Assembly (NCBI GenBank): GCA_900545715.1
Contig: URAJ01000008.1
Span: 4,574 to 68,573 of the forward strand
Length of the DNA stretch: 64,000 nt
Reading direction: 5' to 3'
Source: an uncultured Opitutales bacterium
Lineage (GTDB): Bacteria; Verrucomicrobiota; Verrucomicrobiia; Opitutales; Intestinicryptomonadaceae
The notes under the pieces are model-generated. The model had not been told where the DNA came from, searched no databases, and worked only from the letters and a program-made list of their open reading frames with translations. Shown here piece by piece: positions 54,000 through 60,593 of this stretch. The position numbers and the translations under genes are program-made. Positions within the stretch are counted from its first letter, which is position 1. Each line of letters opens with the position of its first letter.

Positions 54000-55964
54000 A
54001 TGAAATTTAATTCGAGATTTGGCGGAACACGCCGCGGCGGTGTCGCATTCAGGCTTTTTATCGGCATTGCTTTATTATCGGCAATTCCTGCGCTTATAAT
54101 AGGCTATTTTTCGTATTCTGAGGGAAGCCGTGAAATAATTGGCGAAAAGGTGTCGGACATGAGGCAGATTTCCCGGCTGAGGCTCGGGGTAGTTTCCGAT
54201 ATGGTTGAAAAATTGAGGGCGTATGCGCTGAGATTTTCCGAATCGCGGGCTGTGGCGGAGCTCTCGGGAGTGCAGGCGTACGAAAATTTCCCGGAAAACA
54301 TCACCGAACGCCTGAATGCAAACGGGTTTAGGGCTGCGGCAATCCTCGGTTTGTCGGGAAACCTTCTCGCCGCGTCAGACGTTGCTACTTATAACTTTTT
54401 TACAAAGACTCAATGGAAGGCACTGTCGGTCGGAAAAACTTTTGAACGCGCCGCCGGCGGCGAACAGCTTGCCGTCTCGGAGATGTCGCTCGACACCCCC
54501 TCCGGGCGCAGGGGCATGAATTTCTCGCTTCCTGTTAAAAACAAAGACGGCAAAGTATCGGCGGTCGCGGTGCTGTATCTGGACATAACGCGAATCCAGG
54601 AGTCCGTCGCAGCGGAAGCCAAGAATTTCACAACTTCCGAGCTTTTTATATGCTCGTACGTCGGAGGCTCGCCGTTTATAATTGCCGGCGCGAATGCTGA
54701 CGGCCCCATGGAGCCCGCGTTTATGGGGATTCTCGCAAAAACTCTCGAAGGCGCAAAGATATCGCCAGATTTTAAGGATTCGGGATATTCGCTCGCGCGC
54801 GACTACCGGGGAAAAGAGGTTGTCGCCGCATGGGACTACATTCCGCAGCTTGACTGGTATGTAATTATGAAGACCGATCTTTCGGAGGTTCTATCGGGAG
54901 TCCGAAGCCTCGCGTACAGAATAGTTCTGATTCTTATCGTAGTTTTGGCGCTCGCGACGGCGGCGTGCGCGGTTTTTGCAAAGGCTTTTTCGGCGCCGAT
55001 TTCCTCTATTTTAAGGAAAGTTTCAGGGTTCGCGCCCGCCGACGGACTCTGGGAGATGCCGAAGTCGGACTCGCAGATGATTGCGGCTTCGATAGATTCC
55101 ATCAAGGACTCTCTGGATACTTTGGCGTCGAAATCATACAACGGGGCGTCGGAAATCTTAAAAGGGGCGGAGCGGCTGTCTTCGGACGTGTCGTCGAGGT
55201 CTGAAATAAGCAGGCGCATAGAAAATTTCTCGGATAAGATTATTTTACATTCTCAAAAAATCTCGGATATGTCTGTAAATCTCGAACACAGCGTCGAGCA
55301 AATCGACGATGTTTCGGAAATTTCCGTGCGGCAGGCCGAGAACGCTCTCGGTGGGCTTGAAAAAATGAATAAGCTAATGTCGGGATTGGAGGCGTGCGCT
55401 TCCGATTTTAGCGACTCTCTCGGGGAGATATTCGCTTCCGGCCGCAAGATAGGGGCGATGGTGGAATCAATGACACAGCTTGCCGACAGGGCAAATCTGT
55501 TGTCGCTAAATGCCTCTATTGCGGCAAAAAAGGCGGGAAAATCCGGTGAGGGGTTTGCGGTTGTAGCTGAAAGGTTGAGGAAACTCGCCGACCAAACATC
55601 GACCGCGACGCTCGAAATTGAAAATATCGTAAAAGGCATATCTTCGCTTTCTGAGGCAGGCTCTAAAAAAGTGGGAGAATTCGACTCCAAATTCTCAGAA
55701 GTTTCGGCTCAATCCAAAAAAGTAAACGAAGGGCTCTCCGAGATAATCCAGAAAGTGCAGGGCATTCCCCCGCGCCTCACTCTGTTGCTCGACGGCATTA
55801 GAACGCAAAGCGGCGAGGGAGATTCAATAAAGTCGTACGCGCGCGCCCTCAAAAAAGCTGTCGATGACGAATCAAAGCTTATGGATTCGGCGCGCGAAAT
55901 ATCGGACAATTTATCGAAAACTGCGCTGTCAGTGCGGCGCGAGGCGGGCAAGCATAGAATATAA
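54000..55964 (+). CDS. Methyl-accepting chemotaxis-type receptor (dCache sensor)
   Basis: Membrane signalling protein of about 654 residues from the ATG at 54000. TM1 is at about 17-38, then a periplasmic double-Cache region (about 40-300) ending DYIPQLDWYVIMKTDLSEV, TM2 (about 305-330), a short HAMP-like linker, and a long coiled-coil signalling domain. The hairpin tip reads ADRANLLSLNASIAAKKAGK with EGFAVVAERLRKLADQT, close to the MCP consensus. No cheA, cheW or cheR gene is nearby. A frame extension from a TTG at 53964 was rejected. Confidence 0.9.
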   Translation: MKFNSRFGGTRRGGVAFRLFIGIALLSAIPALIIGYFSYSEGSREIIGEKVSDMRQISRLRLGVVSDMVEKLRAYALRFSESRAVAELSGVQAYENFPENITERLNANGFRAAAILGLSGNLLAASDVATYNFFTKTQWKALSVGKTFERAAGGEQLAVSEMSLDTPSGRRGMNFSLPVKNKDGKVSAVAVLYLDITRIQESVAAEAKNFTTSELFICSYVGGSPFIIAGANADGPMEPAFMGILAKTLEGAKISPDFKDSGYSLARDYRGKEVVAAWDYIPQLDWYVIMKTDLSEVLSGVRSLAYRIVLILIVVLALATAACAVFAKAFSAPISSILRKVSGFAPADGLWEMPKSDSQMIAASIDSIKDSLDTLASKSYNGASEILKGAERLSSDVSSRSEISRRIENFSDKIILHSQKISDMSVNLEHSVEQIDDVSEISVRQAENALGGLEKMNKLMSGLEACASDFSDSLGEIFASGRKIGAMVESMTQLADRANLLSLNASIAAKKAGKSGEGFAVVAERLRKLADQTSTATLEIENIVKGISSLSEAGSKKVGEFDSKFSEVSAQSKKVNEGLSEIIQKVQGIPPRLTLLLDGIRTQSGEGDSIKSYARALKKAVDDESKLMDSAREISDNLSKTALSVRREAGKHRI

Positions 55965-56136
55965 TCTTTCTGAATCTTTTTTACTTCGCTTTTCGGCGCG
56001 CAATTGCAGGTTAATCTTTTGCGGAATTTGCATGCGCTTGTATTGTAAAATTTGCAAATGCGCTCCGATTTTTATGCGCGCCGAACTCCGCTTTTCTATA
56101 TAAAATCAAAACGTTTTTATAATAAATCCAAGTATT
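55965..56136. other. Gene-free 444-bp gap (55965-56408)
   Basis: AT-rich sequence between the receptor and rbsK genes. ATTTGCATGCGCT and ATTTGCAAATGCGCT form a short direct repeat near 56025 and 56052. Apart from the terminator-like hairpin at 56137 I see nothing else; 56199-56408 is plain AT-rich DNA. Confidence 0.5.
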
Positions 56137-56198
56137 AAAAAAAACGCCTCTTTGCCAAGACACAACAGCTCATTTTAACTTGCCACGCAAAGCGTTTT
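56137..56198 (-). terminator. Possible terminator of the rbsK operon
   Basis: AAAACGC-CTC-TTTGC (56141-56155) pairs with GCAAAGCGTTTT (56187-56198) with a 3-nt bulge and about 31-nt loop, then eight T on the minus strand. It is 210 bp downstream of rbsK, so the link is tentative. Confidence 0.45.
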
Positions 56199-56408
56199 GG
56201 AAATTTTTTATATAAAAAATGGGCGCGAAAACCGCCGGTAAAATATTTTGTAAAAAGTTTTTTTTTCAAGAAAATCGACTGCGGCCCGAAGCCTTTTAAA
56301 ACTGCATTTAACCCGTCGGATTGTGGAACCATCGCAAAAAAAATCCGCTGCACGAAAATCTGCCGGCGGAAAATGGAAATCTCCAATAAAACTAAAAGAT
56401 AGTTAAAA

Positions 56409-57338
56409 TCAGCGCGAAGGGTATTGCGCGGCAAGCTTTTTTACCTCTTCGAGAGTCGCGACCGACTGCGCGCCCATTTTGGAGATTTTTAGCGATGCCG
56501 CCGCCGTCGCAAATTCTATCGCCCTCTCCAAATTTTTGCATATTTTTAGCCCTCCCGCAAGCGAGCCTGTAAAACAGTCGCCCGCGCCGACGGTATCCAC
56601 GGGGCGGATATTCTCATATGTGGGGAAATGCTTTATGCCGCAGCCGTTGTAGAGGTCGCAGCCGCGCTTTCCGAGGGTTACGATGACGTTTTTTACGCCT
56701 GAGCTTATGAGCTTTTGCGCGGCATCTTCGGCATCGCGGCAGTCGGGTACTATCTGCAAGATTTCAATCTCATTGGGGACGATATAGTCGATGTCGCGCA
56801 GCATTTGCTTCGGCAAAACTTTTGCGGGAGCCGGGGTGAGAATAGTCTCGCAGCCGGCCTTCTTCGCAAGGTTTAGCCCCCTCGCAACGGTCAAAATGTC
56901 GTTTTCGAGCTGGAACAATACATGCGAGAATGCGGAAAAATCTATCGAATCCATATCGCCTTCCGAGAGCGCCATATTTGCCCCGGGCGCGACAGTTATG
57001 GAGTTTTGCCCGCTTTCGTCCACGGTGATTAATGCGACGCCTGTGGGAAAGTCTTTAAAAATTTTTACCAACTCTACGTTTATTCCGCGAGCGCCCAGGC
57101 TCGACAGGTAGTCGCGCCCAAATGAGTCGTCTCCGACTCCCGCACAAAAACGGGTTCCGCCGAATGCTGCGTTCGCGGCGACAGCCTGGTTTGCGCCTTT
57201 GCCTCCCTCGAATTTTTGAAACACTCCGCCGAGAATAGTCTCTCCGGGAGACGGTATGCGCGGGGTTTTTACAACCATATCGACGTTTACGCTGCCAACT
57301 ACCAAAATGGATTTTTCCTGCATTTTTTGCTCTTTCAT
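56409..57338 (-). CDS. rbsK: Ribokinase
   Basis: PfkB-family sugar kinase, 309 residues, most like ribokinase. Sugar-binding motifs are VGSVNVDMVVKTPRIPSPGE and GGKGANQAVAAN near the N-terminus, and the anion-hole and catalytic-base motif is DTVGAGDCFTG with Asp254. Its start overlaps the transporter stop (TAATG), so uptake and phosphorylation of one sugar are encoded together; ribose is the best guess. Confidence 0.92.
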   Translation of the reverse strand: MKEQKMQEKSILVVGSVNVDMVVKTPRIPSPGETILGGVFQKFEGGKGANQAVAANAAFGGTRFCAGVGDDSFGRDYLSSLGARGINVELVKIFKDFPTGVALITVDESGQNSITVAPGANMALSEGDMDSIDFSAFSHVLFQLENDILTVARGLNLAKKAGCETILTPAPAKVLPKQMLRDIDYIVPNEIEILQIVPDCRDAEDAAQKLISSGVKNVIVTLGKRGCDLYNGCGIKHFPTYENIRPVDTVGAGDCFTGSLAGGLKICKNLERAIEFATAAASLKISKMGAQSVATLEEVKKLAAQYPSR

Positions 57339-58339
57339 TAAAGTTTAGACGCTACAAGTATTCCAAGCCCCGCCGCAAAGAATACAAACATCAATGCAAT
57401 CAGCTTATTCGTCCCTTTCGGCGCGCCCGCAAATTCCTTCCAGATGAAAACCCCCCATAGGGCGGATACCATTGTCGCGCCCTGTCCGAGCCCGTATGCG
57501 AGCGCAGGATCAGCAGCGGGGGCTGCGAGTATGTTAAAGTTCATTCCGCAGCTCCAAATAATCCCGCCCAATATGCCTATCGCATGGGTCTTTAAGCTGC
57601 CTCCAAAATATTGCGCAAAGGTGCAGGGGCTTCCCGAAAGCGGTTTGCGCATCATCGTAACGTTGAAAATGAAATTTGATAAAAGCAGGCCGAGCGAAAA
57701 CATAACGACCGCCGTGTACGGCGTTAGCTTACCGGATTCCAGCGCGCCAGAGGCGTCTGCCGCCGCCATGGATTTCGAGACAAAGCTGTAAAAGAATCCC
57801 ATAAGCGCCCCGGCAACGACCGATATAAAAACGCCCTTCTTTACGTCCGACTTTCCCCCTCCGAGCTTTCCGTACGCTACGGCGTCCAGAACTATCGCAA
57901 CGCATACAAGCGCAACCCCCGCTGCGAGCATCGGGACATTCCCCTCGGGTGTTGCCAAGTATGTTGTCACTACGCCCAAAACGAGCGCGAGCCCTATTCC
58001 GACAGGGAATGCAACCGCAAGCCCCGCGATTTCAATCGCCGCAACGAGCAAAATGTTTGCGATATTAAATACCGCGCCTCCTATGAATGCCGTCCCCAGC
58101 CATTGCCATTGCGCTTGCGAAATATCCGCCAAAAAAGCTCTCCCCGCGGAACCGAACGAGCCTGCTGTAAAAGCCAATGCGAGTGAGAATAGCAGCACTC
58201 CTATCGAGTAGTCCCAATAAAATAGCGGAAAGGGCCAGTTTCCCTTGACCATTTTTTGGGTATTTGCCCATGAGCCCCAGCAGAGCATTGTAATGAAACA
58301 CATTATTATTGCGGCGGAGTATGAACTTACTGTAATCAT
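57338..58339 (-). CDS. GRP/RbsU-family sugar uptake protein
   Basis: Inner-membrane sugar transporter of the drug/metabolite superfamily, 333 residues with about ten hydrophobic segments. It opens with CFITMLCWGSWANTQK, characteristic of the glucose/ribose porter (GRP) branch, and retains VAFPVGIGLALVLG and GIIWSCGMNFNI. Directly coupled to ribokinase, which supports a ribose-type substrate. Confidence 0.88.
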   Translation of the reverse strand: MITVSSYSAAIIMCFITMLCWGSWANTQKMVKGNWPFPLFYWDYSIGVLLFSLALAFTAGSFGSAGRAFLADISQAQWQWLGTAFIGGAVFNIANILLVAAIEIAGLAVAFPVGIGLALVLGVVTTYLATPEGNVPMLAAGVALVCVAIVLDAVAYGKLGGGKSDVKKGVFISVVAGALMGFFYSFVSKSMAAADASGALESGKLTPYTAVVMFSLGLLLSNFIFNVTMMRKPLSGSPCTFAQYFGGSLKTHAIGILGGIIWSCGMNFNILAAPAADPALAYGLGQGATMVSALWGVFIWKEFAGAPKGTNKLIALMFVFFAAGLGILVASKL

Positions 58340-58605
58340 AGTTTTTTTATAAGATTCGCTGAAACAGCTTGGAGTTATATAAATAAAGTAGTCTGAAACT
58401 TGCCCAATTTTTTTGCGAGAATGCGAGTTTTCTTGGTACCTTCAATGCGCTTTAAATGAAAAGGGAAATACCAAAATGAAGGCAGGTCAAACTAACTGCA
58501 ATATACGAATGCTTTTGAGGTTGTCAACTATGCGTTTATCGTGCAGGTGCGCAGTTTTTCTATCGTTCCCCGCAGGCGCCGCAGTGTGAACTTTTATGGG
58601 CAGAT
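58340..58605. other. Gene-free stretch upstream of the sugar transporter
   Basis: Contains only very short open frames (for example 38 codons from 58476 on the plus strand, with AAGGG upstream) that resemble no known protein. It ends at the terminator at 58606. Promoters for the transporter operon should lie in its left part, but none was pinned down. Confidence 0.45.
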
Positions 58606-58633
58606 AAAAAAAACAACCGCAAAAGCGGTTGTT
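58606..58633 (-). terminator. Terminator for the small ribosomal-protein gene transcript
   Basis: A perfect 9-bp stem (AACAACCGC / GCGGTTGTT) with an AAAA loop and eight T on the minus strand. The only minus-strand gene before it is the 33-codon gene ending at 58955, which implies a 3' untranslated region of about 320 nt. Confidence 0.85.
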
Positions 58634-58954
58634 AAAAATGTATGTAAAGACGGCAATCGGGCGTATTAAATAAAAAACCTGTGTCGAATCTTTACGATGG
58701 AACTCTTTGCTCTGATTCCCGCATTTAAAACCGTTTTGCGCGCATTATAACGGTAAACGGTTTATTGCCTTCATTAGGCTGCGTGTTTCCGCGTTCTGCC
58801 TCATTTAAAAGTTTTGGCAACCGAAGGAATGTCGATTACTTGCCTTCATTGAGGATAGCCTTCACTCTGCGCTTGCATTGGAAGGCTTGTCAGCCGGAGA
58901 GCGGTTCCGCCGTCAATTTAAGAGCAGTTCCGCCTTCTGCCTATGCCGGAAACC
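58634..58954. other. Long 3' region of the small ribosomal-protein transcript
   Basis: No second gene was found on either strand. GCCTTCATT occurs at about 58768 and 58843, and TTCCGCNTTCTGCC twice (about 58789 and 58929), so the region holds diverged repeats. The terminator at 58606 implies it is transcribed on the minus strand. Confidence 0.4.
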
Positions 58955-59056
58955 TTAGCAGTCCCACGTGCGCTTCTTATGGCGGTTTGCCTTTGAACGC
59001 TTTGAGCGCTTATGCTTGTTCATCTTGAGGCGTCTTTTCTTCTTTAAGTTTGCCAC
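58955..59056 (-). CDS. AURKAIP1/COX24-domain small ribosomal protein (mS38/bS22-like)
   Basis: A 33-residue, highly basic protein read directly from the [23 protein letters not shown], then [13 protein letters not shown]. The [16 protein letters not shown] core is the signature of the bacterial AURKAIP1/COX24 domain family, related to mitochondrial mS38 and mycobacterial bS22, which sit on the small ribosomal subunit. The start is a GTG at 59056 with AAAGGA about 8 nt upstream; translation from the preceding ATT is unlikely. A strong terminator follows about 320 bp downstream. It is easily missed because of its size. Confidence 0.82.
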   Translation of the reverse strand: MANLKKKRRLKMNKHKRSKRSKANRHKKRTWDC

Positions 59057-59384
59057 AATGTTTCCTTTCTATGATTGTAATAATATTTTCAGTCTTTACG
59101 GTTTCCGCTGTATTAAATTAAGCTACACGCGTACACTTTTACGCATATATCTGGTAAAACAAATACCATTCGTTTCGGAAAATCAATAAAAAACAGCCTA
59201 TTTTTTTAGACGGCGCAAAAATGCCGCCTTATTTTTGCCCTATCCGCGCAAATGAAGACGAACTCCGTTTGCGTTTTTTTGCGGTTTTTCCCAAAAAAGT
59301 ATATGTCTTTAAAACCTCAAAATAGTTTAAACTGCTATTACGCCTTGATTTTTCTAAAATTCGCGGATATTTTTTTCTTAAACC
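59057..59384. other. Divergent promoter region
   Basis: Lies between the small ribosomal-protein gene (minus) and the DUF2147 gene (plus) and should hold both promoters. It includes an imperfect hairpin (GACGGCGCAAAAATGCCGCC, 59210-59229) followed by TTATTTTT on the plus strand, with no obvious gene for it to terminate. Confidence 0.45.
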
Positions 59385-59993
59385 ATGAAAAGATTCTTTT
59401 ATTTGCTGGCGATACTATCCGCGCTTTCGATTCGCGTCTGCGCCGGCGGAATCGCAGGTTTTTGGGTCATTCCGGATTCAAAAACGAACAATCCGGAAAG
59501 TGTTGCGTATTTTTACGAAAGCGGCGGGGTTTTCACCGCGAGAATGGTTCTGATATACGACGATTTCGGGAGCGTTGCTGAAACTTTTCTGTCTCCGAAA
59601 GAAAGGGCGAAAGGCATAAAATCCCAGCCGTTTATTTGCGGTTTGGATTTTATAACTGGCCTCAAACTCTCGAATAACGGAAGATATGTGGGGACTGTAG
59701 TAGATCCGGACACCGGCAAAAAATACAAATGCGAGGTGTGGTACGACTCCAAAATCAAAAAACTCGCAGTCCGCGGCGAGCTGTTTATTTTTGGGGTGAC
59801 AAATTATTGGCCGCCTATTGCCAGTGAAAATCTGCCAAAAGAAGTCGTTGAAAAAGCCGCAAAATTTAGCGGCATTCCGCCGCGCGCAAACAATGAAGCT
59901 TTTAGCTCAAACGCGCCTGAAAATTTCGGGGAAGACAGCCGATACGCACAGAGAAGGGAACGGCCGAGATTTTACAGGGTCCGCCATTACTGA
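59385..59993 (+). CDS. Secreted DUF2147 protein
   Basis: Exported small protein, 202 residues, function unknown. It has a signal peptide (1-20, ending RVCAG), then a DUF2147-like beta-barrel domain (about 22-145) starting IAGFWVIPDSKTNNP and ending ELFIFGVTNYWPPI. DUF2147 members in other bacteria are lipid- or envelope-related, but nothing specific can be said here. The last ~45 residues are a charged tail rich in Arg (RREREPRFY-like). It appears monocistronic. Confidence 0.75.
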   Translation: MKRFFYLLAILSALSIRVCAGGIAGFWVIPDSKTNNPESVAYFYESGGVFTARMVLIYDDFGSVAETFLSPKERAKGIKSQPFICGLDFITGLKLSNNGRYVGTVVDPDTGKKYKCEVWYDSKIKKLAVRGELFIFGVTNYWPPIASENLPKEVVEKAAKFSGIPPRANNEAFSSNAPENFGEDSRYAQRRERPRFYRVRHY

Positions 59994-60073
59994 TTCTATT
60001 TTTGCTTAACCAAGGCGCAGGGCCGGCGGAAGATTTTACCCGGTTTTCGGGCGGTGGAGCGGGATTGGCTTAT

Positions 60074-60107
60074 AATAAAAAAAAGAACGCCCGCGAGGTT
60101 TACGTTT
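60074..60107 (-). repeat. Decayed first copy of a duplicated terminator
   Basis: AAT, eight A, then GAACGCCCGCGAGGTTTACG and TTT. It is a 34-bp unit in direct tandem with the terminator at 60108, differing at a few positions that weaken the stem (GAACGC facing ACGTTT). Confidence 0.75.
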
Positions 60108-60140
60108 AATAAAAAAAGAACGCCTGCGAGGTTTGCGTTC
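60108..60140 (-). terminator. Terminator just behind the 57-codon basic ORF
   Basis: GAACGC / GCGTTC arms (60118-60140) with an 11-nt loop, followed on the minus strand by seven T. It begins 4 bp after the stop of the 60145-60318 frame. Confidence 0.65.
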
Positions 60141-60144
60141 CCGC

Positions 60145-60318
60145 TTAGCCAATTGGGGTTTTCTTCCTCCGCAATTTTTTAATATCACCGCGAAACTTTT
60201 TGAAAGTTCTTTTGCGGAAATTTTTTTGCGGTTTGATCTTTTTAAGTTTTTTGGGGGCTGTTTCTAAAATTTCTGAAAATATAAAATTGCGTTTTGCAAG
60301 CCGTATGACGTTTTGCAT
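60145..60318 (-). CDS. Possible small basic protein (57 residues)
   Basis: Read directly from the DNA: it starts MQNVIRLAKRNFIFSEILE, and the second half is almost all Lys, Arg and Phe (KPQKNFRKRTFKKFRGDIKK), ending KKTPIG. About 20 of 57 residues are Lys or Arg, as in small ribosomal or nucleic-acid-binding proteins. A terminator starts 4 bp after its stop codon, which supports a transcript ending here. Against it: no ribosome-binding site is seen, and AT-rich DNA favours Lys codons. No family recognised. Confidence 0.35.
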   Translation of the reverse strand: MQNVIRLAKRNFIFSEILETAPKKLKKIKPQKNFRKRTFKKFRGDIKKLRRKKTPIG

Positions 60319-60593
60319 TTGCGGGGTGGGTGAATGGAAAACAATTTGACCCTTTTGCCTAAGTAAATCAATTCTGGGCTCGGTCTATGCGCATTTCCGA
60401 AAATTCTGCAATATATTCAATCCCCGATACGCGCCCAAAGTTGCGGGCTGTAAAAAGAACTAATCTCAGGAGAATGTATATCTACATTCAGAAAAATAAG
60501 AGCATATACAGATTTTTATTAGACCGTTTTCAGTCTAATATAAACCCATATTTGCAAAATAAAAGAGTGCAGTGCCAAGGTGGATTTTCTCGG

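Noticed and set aside
58476..58592. 38-codon plus-strand frame with AAGGG upstream
   Set aside because: No similarity to any family and no plus-strand terminator; the nearby hairpin has its T run only on the minus strand.
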